64,000 nt of DNA from Streptosporangium sp. NBC_01756 (GCF_035917975.1 NZ_CP109130.1:8742001-8806000), one strand, 5' to 3'; positions 34,061 through 43,428 are shown, counted from the first letter of the stretch. The notes: generated by a model from the letters alone, not told the origin. Translations and numbers: made by a program.

Positions 34061-34819
34061 ATGGCGCCTTCCGCAGCCGTGGACCTTGAACGGACAGCCG
34101 CGATGATCTTTGACACCGATGGGGTCATCACCGACACGGCCAGAGTGCACGCCACCGCGTGGAAACGGGTGTTCGACACCTTCCTGCGTGAGCGCGCCGA
34201 GCGGTCCGGCGAGCGGTTCCGGCCGTTCGACATGGGCGAGGACTACCTGCGTCACGTCGACGGAAAGTCCCGGACCGACGGTGTCCTCGACTTCCTCGCC
34301 TCCCGCGGCATCGCGGCGGACCCGGGCACGGTGGCCGAACTGGCCGCACGCAAGGACGCCTCCTTCCTGGCGGAGATCCACGAGCACGGCGTGGCCCCCT
34401 TCCCTGCGACCGCCGAACTGGCACGCGAGCTACGCCGTCGCGGCGTGCGTACGGCCGCCGTCTCAGCCAGCCGTAACTGCGCCGAGGTGCTTCGCGCGGC
34501 CGGAGTCACCGATCTGTTCGACCTCCGGGTCGACGGCGTGGACGCCGCCCGGCTGGGACTGGCGGGAAAACCCGATCCGGCGCTGTTCCTGCAGGCGGCT
34601 CGGCAATTCGCCGTCAAACCAGGCGAGGCGGCGGTGGTGGAGGACTCCCTCGCGGGGGTGCAAGCGGCCAGGGCGGGTTGCTTCGGCGTCGTCATCGGCG
34701 TCGACCGGTACAGGAACGGAGAGTCTCTGCGGGCCGCCGGCGCCGATCTCGTCGTCGCCGATCTGGCCCAACTACACCTCCACGGGAGAAGACGTGAACC
34801 CCTGGCTCCTTACCTATGA
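34061..34819 (+). CDS. HAD hydrolase, beta-phosphoglucomutase-like
   Basis: 252 residues from ATG 34061 (GGAAGGGAG upstream). HAD motif I is IFDTDGVITDTARVHATAWK, the cap has DYLRHVDGKSRTDGVLDFL, motif II is AAVSASRNC, motif III/IV are GKPDPALFL and AAVVEDSLAGVQAA. The DxDGVxxDT start and cap fit beta-phosphoglucomutase, which converts beta-glucose-1-phosphate to glucose-6-phosphate. It overlaps the GH65 phosphorylase gene by 26 bp, whose product would be beta-glucose-1-phosphate, so the two form a phosphorolytic sugar pathway. Confidence 0.88.
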   Translation: MAPSAAVDLERTAAMIFDTDGVITDTARVHATAWKRVFDTFLRERAERSGERFRPFDMGEDYLRHVDGKSRTDGVLDFLASRGIAADPGTVAELAARKDASFLAEIHEHGVAPFPATAELARELRRRGVRTAAVSASRNCAEVLRAAGVTDLFDLRVDGVDAARLGLAGKPDPALFLQAARQFAVKPGEAAVVEDSLAGVQAARAGCFGVVIGVDRYRNGESLRAAGADLVVADLAQLHLHGRRREPLAPYL

Positions 34820-36902
34820 CGGCTTCGACCCCACACAGGAGGGGCTGAGGGAGGCGCTGACCACTCTCGGCAACGGCTACTTCGCCGCCCGGGGCGCCGT
34901 GCCGGAATCACATGCCGATGGGATGCACTATCCCGGCACCTACGTCGCCGGTTGCTACGACCGGCTCGTCTCCCAGGTCGCGGGCCACTCAACCGAGAAC
35001 GAAGATCTCGTCAACGCGCCGAACTGGCTGCCGCTGACCTTCCGCGCCGACGGCGGCGACTGGTTCGCTCCCGGTAGCGCCGAGATCCTGGCCCAGCGTC
35101 ACACGCTCGACATGCGCCAGGGGGTTCTCACCCGGCTGCTGCGCGTCCGCGACTCCCGGGGGCGGATCACCCGGGTGGAGCAGCACCGCCTGGTCTCGAT
35201 GGACGACCCGCACCTGGCGGCCCTGACCATGACGGTCGTCGCGGAGGGCTGGAAGGGGCTGCTGGAGGTCCGCTCGGCGCTCGACGGGCGCGTCACCAAC
35301 GCCGGAGTCGCCCGCTACCACGGGCTGGCCGACCGGCACTTGGTGCCGATCCGCGGACAGGCCGCTCACGGCGTGATCGAACTGCTGACACGCACCGTCA
35401 CCTCCCGTGTGGAGATCGCGCTCGCTGCCCGCACCACGCTGGCCGACGGGCTCTGCCGTACCGGCGTGGAGGAGGGCTGGGTGAGCGACGAGCGGACCGT
35501 CGAGGTGAAAGCGGGTGAGGGGGTCACCGTGGAGAAGGTCGTCGCCCTGTACACCTCCCGGGACCGGGCCATCGCCGAAAGCGCGGCTGCGGCCAGAACC
35601 GCGGTAGTGCGCGCGGGCGGTTTCCCCTCCCTGCTCAAGCGGCATGCCCGAGCCTGGGAACGGCTGTGGCAACAGGCGCACGTCACCGCCGAGGACGTCG
35701 AGGTGCAGCAGATCCTCAACCTGTACCTCTTCCACCTGCTGCAGACGGCCTCCCCGCACCTCGCGGAACTCGATGCCGGGCTGCCGGCCCGCGGCCTGCA
35801 CGGCGAGGCGTATCGAGGCCATGTGTTCTGGGACGAACTGTTCGCTTTTCCCTTCCTCGCTCCGCGCTTTCCGGACATCACCCAGGCGTTGCTCAGGTAC
35901 CGGTGGCGGCGTCTGCCGGAGGCGCGCTGGGCCGCCCGCGCGGTCGGGCACACCGGTGCGATGTTCCCCTGGCAGAGCGGTAGCGACGGCCGTGAGGAGA
36001 CGCCCCGCCTGCACTTCAACCCTCGCTCTGGCCGCTGGCTGCCCGACCGTTCGCACCTGCAGCGTCATGTCGGCCTGGCCGTCGCCTGCAATGTGTGGCA
36101 GCACTACCTGGCGACCAGGGACACGGCTTTCCTGGCGGGCTTCGGCGGGGAGTTGCTGCTGGAGGTGGCCCGGTTCTTCGCCTCGCTTGCGGCCTGCGAG
36201 CAGGGGCGTTACGTGATCCGCGGCGTGATGGGCCCGGACGAATATCACGATGGCTATCCGGGCCGCGCCGAGCCGGGCCTGGACAACAACTCCTACACCA
36301 ACATCATGACCGCATGGCTGATGCGCCGGGTCCTGGACATGATCGACCTGGTCGGCGGCGAGGGGATCAGCGGACAGGAGATCGATCTCTTCACCGGCAT
36401 GTCCCGGCGGATGCGGGTGGACTTCCACGACGGGGTGATCAGCCAGTTCGAGGGATACGCGGCACTGGAGGAGCTCGACTGGGCCGCCTACCGGGAGAAG
36501 TACACAGACATCCGGCGGCTGGACCGCATCCTGGAGGCCGAAGGTGACACGCCGAACCGCTATAAGGTCTCCAAGCAGGCCGACGTGCTCATGCTGGTGC
36601 ACCTGCTGGGGGAAGAAGGGGTCGGTGAGATCCTGACCGGCCTCGGCTACAAGTGGACCGCCGAGATGGCGACACGGACGGTGGACTACTACCTCGCCCG
36701 CACCTGCCACGGATCCACGTTGAGCGCGGTCGTCCACGCCGGGGTGCTGGCACGCCTGCGCCCCGGCGTCTCGCATCCCCTCCTGGTGGAGGCGCTGAAC
36801 AACGACGTGAAAGACCTTCAGGGGGGCACCACCGCCGAGGGGATCCATCTCGGCGCGATGGCCGGGGTCGTCTGCCTGTTCGAGGCACAGGCGCGACCGT
36901 GA
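34794..36902 (+). CDS. glycoside hydrolase family 65 phosphorylase (trehalose/kojibiose/maltose type)
   Basis: 702 residues from GTG 34794 (CGGGAGAAGAC upstream). The N-terminal beta-sandwich begins WLLTYDGFDPTQEGLREALT then LGNGYFAARGA. The (alpha/alpha)6 barrel contains RGLHGEAYRGHVFWDELFAF, then the catalytic acid Glu in GVMGPDEYHDGYPG, and QADVLMLVHLL and TCHGSTLS near the end. It cleaves an alpha-glucosyl disaccharide with phosphate, giving beta-glucose-1-phosphate and saving one ATP compared with hydrolysis. The exact disaccharide is not decidable by eye. It is translationally coupled to the HAD gene and ends one base before the convergent Mg-type ATPase. Confidence 0.9.
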   Translation: MNPWLLTYDGFDPTQEGLREALTTLGNGYFAARGAVPESHADGMHYPGTYVAGCYDRLVSQVAGHSTENEDLVNAPNWLPLTFRADGGDWFAPGSAEILAQRHTLDMRQGVLTRLLRVRDSRGRITRVEQHRLVSMDDPHLAALTMTVVAEGWKGLLEVRSALDGRVTNAGVARYHGLADRHLVPIRGQAAHGVIELLTRTVTSRVEIALAARTTLADGLCRTGVEEGWVSDERTVEVKAGEGVTVEKVVALYTSRDRAIAESAAAARTAVVRAGGFPSLLKRHARAWERLWQQAHVTAEDVEVQQILNLYLFHLLQTASPHLAELDAGLPARGLHGEAYRGHVFWDELFAFPFLAPRFPDITQALLRYRWRRLPEARWAARAVGHTGAMFPWQSGSDGREETPRLHFNPRSGRWLPDRSHLQRHVGLAVACNVWQHYLATRDTAFLAGFGGELLLEVARFFASLAACEQGRYVIRGVMGPDEYHDGYPGRAEPGLDNNSYTNIMTAWLMRRVLDMIDLVGGEGISGQEIDLFTGMSRRMRVDFHDGVISQFEGYAALEELDWAAYREKYTDIRRLDRILEAEGDTPNRYKVSKQADVLMLVHLLGEEGVGEILTGLGYKWTAEMATRTVDYYLARTCHGSTLSAVVHAGVLARLRPGVSHPLLVEALNNDVKDLQGGTTAEGIHLGAMAGVVCLFEAQARP

Positions 36903-39593
36903 TCACCAGCCGGTGCGGCCGCGCAGCGGACCCGGGTGGCTGAACCGGGAGGCTCGGCGCTGCATGTGGTGGACATGGTCGCGGCGGCGGACGGTGAGGG
37001 GCCTGTCGACAGGGCCTGCGAAGAACACCTTCTTGGCGAACTCGACCAGGATCAGGTAGGCGATGACCATTCCGGTCAGGGTGAGGAAGAACACCGGCGG
37101 CAGCGCAGTGAATCCCAGCGCGTGTGACAGCGGCGACAGCGGCAGCGCGATCCCGATCGTGACGACACCCAGGACAGCGGCCAGCAGGGGGACACTGGGC
37201 CTGCTCCGCAGGAACGGGATCCGCCGGGTGCGGATCACGAAGATGATCAGAGTCTGGGTCGCGAGAGACTCCACGAACCAGCCGGAGCGAAACAGTTCGG
37301 GCCCGGCGTGGAAAACGCCGAGCATGATCGCGAAGGTGAGGAAGTCGAACAGGGAGCTGATCGGGCCGAAGAAGAACATGAACCGCCGAATGAAGCCGAT
37401 GTCCCAGTGCGAGGGGGCGTGAAGCTGCTCGGGATCGACGTGGTCGGTGGGAATGCTGAGCTGGCTGGTGTCATAGAGCAGGTTGTTCAGCAGGATCTGC
37501 CCCGGAAGCATCGGCAGGAAACTCAGCACCGCCGAGGCGGAGGCGGCGCTGAACATGTTGCCGAAGTTACTCGAGGTGCCCATCAGGACGTACTTGATGG
37601 TGTTGGCGAAGATGCGCCGGCCCTCGGCGACCCCGTCGGCCAGGACCCCGAGATCCTTTTCCAGCAGGACGACGTCGGCGGCGTCTTTGGCGACGTCGGT
37701 CGCGGTGTCCACCGAGACCCCGATGTCGGCGGCGTGCAGCGCGAGCGCGTCGTTGACCCCGTCGCCCAGAAATCCCACGTCCCGTCCACGGCGCAGCAGC
37801 CGGATCAGCCGCGCTTTCTGCTCCGGAGAGACGCGGGCGAAGATCGTGGTGGCCTCGGCGACGGTGGCGAGGGCGTCGTCGTCCAGGGTGGCGATCTCGC
37901 TGCCGGTCATGGTCCCACCCGAGGTAAGGCCGAGGTCGGCGCAGACTTTCTCCGCGACCAGCGGGTTGTCTCCGGTGGCGATCTTCACAGTGATGCCGAG
38001 CGCGGCGAGACGGCGCAGTGAGGCGGCGGCGGCCTCCTTGGGCCGATCAAGAAACACCAGGAACCCGGCCAGGGTCAGGTCGCGTTCGTCGGCCGGCGTC
38101 GGGACGGTCAGGCCGGCAGCGGGCCGGGTGGCGACGGCCACGACCCGGCTGCCGGCGGCGAACTGAGCTTGCAGCGTGTCGGAGGCTCCGGTCGGCACAT
38201 CCGAACAGCGGCTCAGTAGGGCCTCGGGGGCACCTTTGGTGATCAGTAGCCGGGCGCCGTTCGGAGCACGGAGCACAGCGGTGGTCATCCGGCGCTCATG
38301 ATCGAACGGCAGCAGCCCGAGGCGCGTGTAACCGCCGGTCAGGTGCGTCGGAGCACCTGGCGCCTGCCACAGAGCGGTATCCAGCGGGTTTCCTCCCACC
38401 GCGACCGAGTCACCAGCCGGCAGGTCGGCCTCTGTCGCAGAGGCGGTCTCGGCCGGCAGATCGGACTCGGTCGCCAGCAGGCCGAGAAGCAGCACTCGAT
38501 CGTCGGCGTCTCCGCCAGGGGCCAGAGCCGCGACGAAACCTACCCGGCCCTCGGTCAGGGTGCCGGTCTTGTCGGTGACCAGAATGTCCATGTCGCCGAG
38601 ATCCTCGATGCAGACCAACCGCTTGACCAGCACCTTGCACCGGGCAAGCCGCCGGGAACCGGCCGCCAGGCTGCTGCTGACTACCGCGGGCAACAACTGC
38701 GGGGTGATGCCCACCGCGATCGCCAGGGAGAACAGCAACGACTCGATCAGCGGGCGGTGCAGCACCAGATTCGTCACCAGGATCAGTGAGGTCAGCGTGA
38801 TCGCGACCTGCAGCAGCAGTATCGAGAAATGCCGCAACCCGGCCTGGAAGCCAGTCTCCGGTTGCCGCTGCCCCAACCCGAGCGCGATGCGGCCGAACTC
38901 CGCGCGCCCACCGGTCGCGACCACCACGCCGGTGCCGCCACCCGCCCGCACGACCGTACCCATCAGGGCGCAGCAGCCCAGCTCGGCCGGCGCCGCACCG
39001 GACGGGACGGGCGTGACGGTCTTGTCCACCGGCAGCGATTCGCCGGTCAGTACGCTTTCGTCGCACTCCAGACCGGTCGTGGTCAGCAGCCGCAGATCCG
39101 CCGGGACGATCCCGCCCAGTGCCAGCCGTACCACATCGCCAGGCACCAGCGCGGTGACGTCGACCTCGGTGGGCCGAGCGTCGCGCAGCACCACGGCCGT
39201 GTGCCTGACCTGGGAGTGCAGCGTCTGAGCCGCCCGTTCGGCCCGGTATTCGTTGACGAAGCCCAGCCCCACACTGGCCACCAGGATCACCCCGATGATC
39301 ACCGCGTTGGTGCTGTCCTCAAGGAAGAACGAGACGACCGCGGTTACCGCCAGCAGCACCAGCACCGCGTTGCGCAGTTGCCGGCCCAGCACCCGTAACA
39401 CCCGAGCGTGGTGGGCGCGCACCGCGTTCGGACCACAGATCGCCAGGCGCCGCGCGGCCTCGGCGCCGGATAACCCCGCCTCGGTGACGCCCAGCCGGTC
39501 GAGCACCTGTACGGCGGGCAGCGTGGCCGCCTCATCGGCGGACAGACCCATCAGGTGTGCCGTACCCGGCGGGACGTGCACGGCGGTCTCCAT
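36903..39593 (-). CDS. magnesium-translocating P-type ATPase (type IIIB, MgtA-like)
   Basis: 896 residues. N-terminal LGVTEAGLSGAEAARRLAIC and LRNAVLVLLAVTAVVSFFLE precede the actuator LTGES. The type IIIB hallmark AVGITPQLLPAVVSSSLAAG precedes the phosphorylation site LVTDKTGTLTEGRV. The hinge is GFLGDGVNDALALHAADIGV, and MgtA-specific C-terminal segments are MGTSSNFGNMFSAASASAVL, PGQILLNNLLYDTSQ and MFFFGPISSLFDFLTF. It likely imports Mg2+ across the plasma membrane. No mgtA-type leader was seen. Divergent boxes separate it from the GNAT-acyl-CoA synthetase. Confidence 0.9.
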   Translation of the reverse strand: METAVHVPPGTAHLMGLSADEAATLPAVQVLDRLGVTEAGLSGAEAARRLAICGPNAVRAHHARVLRVLGRQLRNAVLVLLAVTAVVSFFLEDSTNAVIIGVILVASVGLGFVNEYRAERAAQTLHSQVRHTAVVLRDARPTEVDVTALVPGDVVRLALGGIVPADLRLLTTTGLECDESVLTGESLPVDKTVTPVPSGAAPAELGCCALMGTVVRAGGGTGVVVATGGRAEFGRIALGLGQRQPETGFQAGLRHFSILLLQVAITLTSLILVTNLVLHRPLIESLLFSLAIAVGITPQLLPAVVSSSLAAGSRRLARCKVLVKRLVCIEDLGDMDILVTDKTGTLTEGRVGFVAALAPGGDADDRVLLLGLLATESDLPAETASATEADLPAGDSVAVGGNPLDTALWQAPGAPTHLTGGYTRLGLLPFDHERRMTTAVLRAPNGARLLITKGAPEALLSRCSDVPTGASDTLQAQFAAGSRVVAVATRPAAGLTVPTPADERDLTLAGFLVFLDRPKEAAAASLRRLAALGITVKIATGDNPLVAEKVCADLGLTSGGTMTGSEIATLDDDALATVAEATTIFARVSPEQKARLIRLLRRGRDVGFLGDGVNDALALHAADIGVSVDTATDVAKDAADVVLLEKDLGVLADGVAEGRRIFANTIKYVLMGTSSNFGNMFSAASASAVLSFLPMLPGQILLNNLLYDTSQLSIPTDHVDPEQLHAPSHWDIGFIRRFMFFFGPISSLFDFLTFAIMLGVFHAGPELFRSGWFVESLATQTLIIFVIRTRRIPFLRSRPSVPLLAAVLGVVTIGIALPLSPLSHALGFTALPPVFFLTLTGMVIAYLILVEFAKKVFFAGPVDRPLTVRRRDHVHHMQRRASRFSHPGPLRGRTGW

Positions 39594-39650
39594 GCCCCCA
39601 GCAGATCACCGCCAGGCCGGATGGCTCTCCGGCCGAAAGACACCATCTGG

Positions 39651-39667
39651 AGGGACCTTCGACACCC
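39651..39667 (-). promoter_or_regulatory. DosR-like box between Mg ATPase and GNAT-ACS genes (left)
   Basis: AGGGACCTTCGACACCC, 58 bp upstream of the ATPase start. Confidence 0.55.
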
Positions 39668-39676
39668 GCGCCCCCT

Positions 39677-39692
39677 AGGGCCGACAGTCCCT
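39677..39692 (+). promoter_or_regulatory. DosR-like box between Mg ATPase and GNAT-ACS genes (right)
   Basis: Minus strand AGGGACTGTCGGCCCT, 59 bp upstream of the GNAT-ACS start. This is the most symmetric copy (AGGG / CCCT ends). Confidence 0.6.
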
Positions 39693-39750
39693 GCTCGCGA
39701 GGGCACTTGGACTCTGGGGGGCGCCGCCGCGCTGCGCGAGGCTGGATCGC

Positions 39751-42399
39751 ATGAGAGGGACCGTTCCCGATGAGTGCGACGTCCTGCTGCGTGCGGGCGG
39801 CATCGCCCACATCCGGCCACTGCGGCCGGACGACCGCACACGGTTGCACGAACTGGTCGACAGGTCGTCCGAGCGCTCGGCCTATCTGCGTTTCTTCACC
39901 GGCGGCATGGCGACCGCCCACGCCTACATGGACCGCATCACAGCGCCGGACTACCCGGGCCGCGCATTGGTGGCCCTGTCACAGGGCTGGCTGGTGGCGG
40001 TCGCGGAGTACATCCCCGGGGACGCGGGCGACGCCGAGATCGCGATCTTGATCGATGACGGGATGCACCACCACGGTCTGGGCACCTTGCTGGTGGAACA
40101 TCTCGCGTTGAACGCCACCGACGAGGGCGTGCGCGAGCTGGTCGCCGACGTGCTCCCCGAGAACCGGTCCATGCTCCAGGTGCTGGACGACATCGGGCTG
40201 GCCACTGCCCGCGCGTTCGACGACGGATCGGTTGAGATCCGGATAGATCCGCGACCCACCCGGGGCATGCTGGAGCGGATCGAGGCACGCGCGCACCAGG
40301 CGGTATCGGCCTCCCTGAGGAGGCTGTTCCGCCCGGAGTCAGTCGCGGTGATCGGAGCCGGCCGCGCCCCGGGCGGGGTCGGCCACCGCATTCTGCGAAA
40401 CCTTCTCCAAGGAGGCTTCCCCGGCCCCCTCTACCCGATCAACCCACACGCCAGGCAACTGTGCGGCCTGCCCGCCTACGCGAATGTGGGCAGTGTGCCG
40501 GGCCCGATCGATCTGGCGGTCATCGCGACCCCGGCGCGCACCGTGCTGGAGGTCACCCGCGACTGCGCCGGCCACGGCGTGCGGAACCTCGTCGTCATCA
40601 CGGCGGGATTCGCCGAGACCGGGGAGACCGGCGCGCAAGGCGAACTGCTGAGGATCTGCCGTGAGGCCGGCATGCGGCTGGTCGGCCCCAACTGCCTCGG
40701 CGTCGTCAACACCGCAGCCCGGCTCAACGCCAGCTTCCTGCCTCACCCACCCGTCCCGGGGCATCTGGCCCTGATGTCGCAGTCCGGCGCGGTCGCGGTC
40801 GCCCTGATCGACCGCGCGGCCCATCTGAAGATCGGTATCTCCTCCTTCGCCTCGGTCGGCAACAAGGCCGACGTCAGCGGCAACGACCTGCTGGAGTACT
40901 GGGAGGACGATCCGGCGACCGACGTGATCGCGCTGTATCTGGAGTCGTTCGGCAACCCCCGCAGGTTCGGCCGCATCGCACGGCGAGTGAGCAGGCGCAA
41001 GCCGATCATCGCGATCAAGAGCGGTCGTGGCGGCTCTGGTGAGCGGGCGGTCCGCTCCCACACCGCGGCCGCCACCACTCCGGACGTGGCCGTCGACGCC
41101 CTGCTGAAAGCCTCGGGGGTCATCCGCGTGGACACCGTCCAGGACATGCTCGACACCGCGCGCCTCTTGGCTACCCAGCCGCTGCCGCAGGGCAGGCGGG
41201 TGGCCATCGTCGGTAACTCCGGCGGACCGCAGGCCCTTGCCGCCGACGCCTGCGAGCAGCGCAATCTGCTGGTCCCCGAACTGACCCCGGTCACCCGCGG
41301 GCGGCTGCGTTCCCGGCTGCCGGTCGCGGCAGCCGTGGCCAACCCCGTCGACCTCACCGCCGGCGGCAGCGCGCAGGAGCTGGCGTTCGCCACCGAGACC
41401 GTCCTGGCCGATCCGGGTATCGACATCGTCATAGTCGTCTACACCCCGCCGTTCGGCTCCGGTCTGGGCCGAACCCGCCAGGCCATCGCCCGCACGACCA
41501 CGTCGGCCGGCAAGACCGTGACCGCGTGCATCAGCGGGCATGACGGCCTGCTGGATGGGCGTGTGCCCTGCTACGCCTTCCCCGAGCAGGCGGTGCAGGC
41601 ATTGCGCCATACGGTGGACTACGCGTCCTGGCGCACCGCACCGCAGGCCCCGCCCGCCGACCCGCGCCCAGCCGACACCGTCGCGCGCGGCATCGTCGAG
41701 GCGGACCTGGCGCGTCATCCCGGCGGACGGTGGCTCGACTACGGCACCGCCGCCCGCCTGCTCGGCTGCTACGGCATCCAGATGGCCGAGTCGATCGAGG
41801 TCGACGGAGCGGACAGTGCCGCGGCGGCGGCCACGATCGGGCCGCCGGTGGCGCTCAAGGCCACCGGCCCGAACCTGGTGCACAAGAGCGACGTCGGCGG
41901 CGTCTGCGTCGGTCTTGCCACGCCGGACGAGGTCGGCCGCGCCTACCGGGAGATGACCGGCACGATCGGACCGGCCATGACCGGCGCGATCGTCCAGCCG
42001 ATGATCGAGGCGGGTGTCGAGATCATCATCGGTGGCGTCGCGCACGAGGCCTTCGGCCCCTTACTCATGGTCGGCATGGGTGGCGTCACCGCCGAGCTTC
42101 TGACCGACCGCTCCTTCCGGGTGCCGCCACTCGGCGACCAGGACGCGGCGGCGATGATCGCAGAACTCCGCTGCGCGCCGTTGCTGGCCGGCTATCGCGG
42201 ACGCCCGTGTGCCGACGTGGCCGCGTTGCGGGAGCAGATCGCCGGTGTCGGAAGGCTCCTGGACGATCTCCCGGAGGTGGCCGAACTCGACCTGAATCCG
42301 GTGATCGTCACCCCGGCCGGCGCGGTGGCCGTGGACGTGCGGGTACGACTCGCCCCTGCGGCCCCGCCATCATCGCTCTTCCGCCGGCGGCTCGGATGA
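39751..42399 (+). CDS. GNAT acetyltransferase - ADP-forming acyl-CoA synthetase fusion
   Basis: 882 residues. The GNAT domain is at ~20-165 (IRPLRPDDRTRLHELVDRSS, then HHHGLGTLLVEHLAL). The CoA-binding domain starts at ~193 (LFRPESVAVIGAGRAPGGVG), then the succinyl-CoA-ligase-like domains with the phospho-His motif RSHTAAATTP (His ~437) and the ATP-grasp part (PPVALKATGPNLVHKSDVGG, ending AELDLNPVIV). The synthetase part makes ATP from acyl-CoA or the reverse; the fusion recalls protein acetyltransferase PatZ but with the GNAT at the N-terminus. It could gain ATP from acetyl-CoA during fermentation. The CBS-BON gene follows 43 bp later. Confidence 0.9.
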   Translation: MRGTVPDECDVLLRAGGIAHIRPLRPDDRTRLHELVDRSSERSAYLRFFTGGMATAHAYMDRITAPDYPGRALVALSQGWLVAVAEYIPGDAGDAEIAILIDDGMHHHGLGTLLVEHLALNATDEGVRELVADVLPENRSMLQVLDDIGLATARAFDDGSVEIRIDPRPTRGMLERIEARAHQAVSASLRRLFRPESVAVIGAGRAPGGVGHRILRNLLQGGFPGPLYPINPHARQLCGLPAYANVGSVPGPIDLAVIATPARTVLEVTRDCAGHGVRNLVVITAGFAETGETGAQGELLRICREAGMRLVGPNCLGVVNTAARLNASFLPHPPVPGHLALMSQSGAVAVALIDRAAHLKIGISSFASVGNKADVSGNDLLEYWEDDPATDVIALYLESFGNPRRFGRIARRVSRRKPIIAIKSGRGGSGERAVRSHTAAATTPDVAVDALLKASGVIRVDTVQDMLDTARLLATQPLPQGRRVAIVGNSGGPQALAADACEQRNLLVPELTPVTRGRLRSRLPVAAAVANPVDLTAGGSAQELAFATETVLADPGIDIVIVVYTPPFGSGLGRTRQAIARTTTSAGKTVTACISGHDGLLDGRVPCYAFPEQAVQALRHTVDYASWRTAPQAPPADPRPADTVARGIVEADLARHPGGRWLDYGTAARLLGCYGIQMAESIEVDGADSAAAAATIGPPVALKATGPNLVHKSDVGGVCVGLATPDEVGRAYREMTGTIGPAMTGAIVQPMIEAGVEIIIGGVAHEAFGPLLMVGMGGVTAELLTDRSFRVPPLGDQDAAAMIAELRCAPLLAGYRGRPCADVAALREQIAGVGRLLDDLPEVAELDLNPVIVTPAGAVAVDVRVRLAPAAPPSSLFRRRLG

Positions 42400-42442
42400 A
42401 CGGGTCGGCCCATCACACTTGCGGACCCGTTCGGAGGCAATG

Positions 42443-43123
42443 ATGCCTGTCAATGTCAAGGACGTCATGACCCAGCGGGTGATCTCGGTGGGCGAGAACA
42501 CTCGCTTCAAGAACATCGCCGAGCTGCTCGTCACCCACGCGGTCAGCGCTGTACCAGTCGTGGACAGCGACGGCCACGTGACCGGCGTCGTCTCCGAAGC
42601 CGATCTCCTGCACAAGGAAGAGGGCAGAGAGCGGTTTCACCGTGAGAACTGCCCGCCTCCGCAGACCCGGCCGGATCAGGGGCCGGAGGCGGACAAGGCC
42701 AGAGGCAAGATCGCCCGGGAGCTGATGACCGCCCCCGCCGTCACCGTCTCGATGGACGCCTCGGTGGCGACCGCCAGCCGCCTGATGGAGCATCATGGCG
42801 TCAAACGGCTGCCGGTGCTAGACGGCCACGGCCATCTGGCGGGCATCGTCAGCCGCCATGACCTGCTGAAGGTGTTCGCCCGCTCTGACCGGGACATCGA
42901 GCGTGAGGTCCGCGTGGACGTTCTCGTGCGGTCACTGTGGATGGACACCTCACGCGTCCAAGTCGCCGTCCAGGACGGCGTGGTGACGCTGAGCGGGCGG
43001 ATGATCCTGCAGCGAGACACCCAGATCGCCGTGTGGATGATCCGGCAGGTCGACGGGGTCGTCGACGTGGTCGACGAACTCGCCTGGGATCGGGACGACA
43101 CCCCTGCCGGGGGGCGGGACTGA
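42443..43123 (+). CDS. CBS-domain pair + BON domain protein
   Basis: 226 residues. ATG 42443 is preferred over ATG 42440 for spacing to CGGAGGCA. CBS1 is VKDVMTQRVISVGENTRFKN to VVDSDGHVTGVVSEADLLHK; CBS2 is ELMTAPAVTVSMDASVATAS to LPVLDGHGHLAGIVSRHDLL; BON is VQDGVVTLSGRMILQRDTQI and ends DVVDELAWDRD. It is a paralogue of the gene at 26335 and the broken copy at 60429. It is probably co-transcribed with GNAT-ACS, which may make it an adenylate-sensing partner of an ATP-forming enzyme. Confidence 0.9.
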   Translation: MPVNVKDVMTQRVISVGENTRFKNIAELLVTHAVSAVPVVDSDGHVTGVVSEADLLHKEEGRERFHRENCPPPQTRPDQGPEADKARGKIARELMTAPAVTVSMDASVATASRLMEHHGVKRLPVLDGHGHLAGIVSRHDLLKVFARSDRDIEREVRVDVLVRSLWMDTSRVQVAVQDGVVTLSGRMILQRDTQIAVWMIRQVDGVVDVVDELAWDRDDTPAGGRD

Positions 43124-43124
43124 A

Positions 43125-43428
43125 GATCCCATCGCCGCCCGCAGGCGGCCTTCCAGCGCGGGTCGCAGCGCGACTGCCGGACGGCATCGAAGTCCGAGAC
43201 TCCCTGCAGCGTCTGCAATAGCACCGCCGCGACCGGCACCTACAGCGGCATAATCGGCCGCCCGTTGGGCGAGGGATACATATCGGTGAACATCGCAACC
43301 GGAAACAACGCCTCGCGATGCTCGGCCAAGAACGCGAACACCCTGCCCGCCGGGATCAGCCGTCGGCAGATGGCCCACACATCCGGGCCGACCGGCCCTC
43401 CAGTCCATTCACCTGCATAACAATCAGT
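43125..43428 (-). mobile_element. IS1182-family transposase N-terminal fragment
   Basis: Minus-strand frames give EWTGGPVGPDVWAICRRLIP then RVFAFLAEHREALFPVAMFT and DMYPSPNGRPIMPL-stop. A second frame then gives AAVLLQTLQGVSDFDAVRQS then RCDPRWKAACG. This is the start of IS1182-type transposases (AFLAEHR--LFP--MF-D-YPS-NGRPS-PP--LA---VLQ-L-GLSD). The in-frame stop plus a frame change and the abrupt end at the CBS-BON stop show it is dead. Confidence 0.7.

Noticed and set aside
34110..34793. long 5' extension of the GH65 gene
   Set aside because: It shadows the HAD gene in another frame; GTG 34794 has a ribosome binding site and begins the conserved N-terminus.
34989..36848. 619-codon minus-strand frame
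   Set aside because: Antisense of the GH65 phosphorylase.
39594..39750. possible Mg-sensing riboswitch or leader for the MgtA-like ATPase
   Set aside because: Only ~157 bp shared with a divergent gene and two DosR-like boxes; no leader peptide or structured element visible.
40339..42045. 568-codon minus-strand frame
   Set aside because: Antisense of the GNAT-acyl-CoA synthetase, which has all family motifs on the plus strand.
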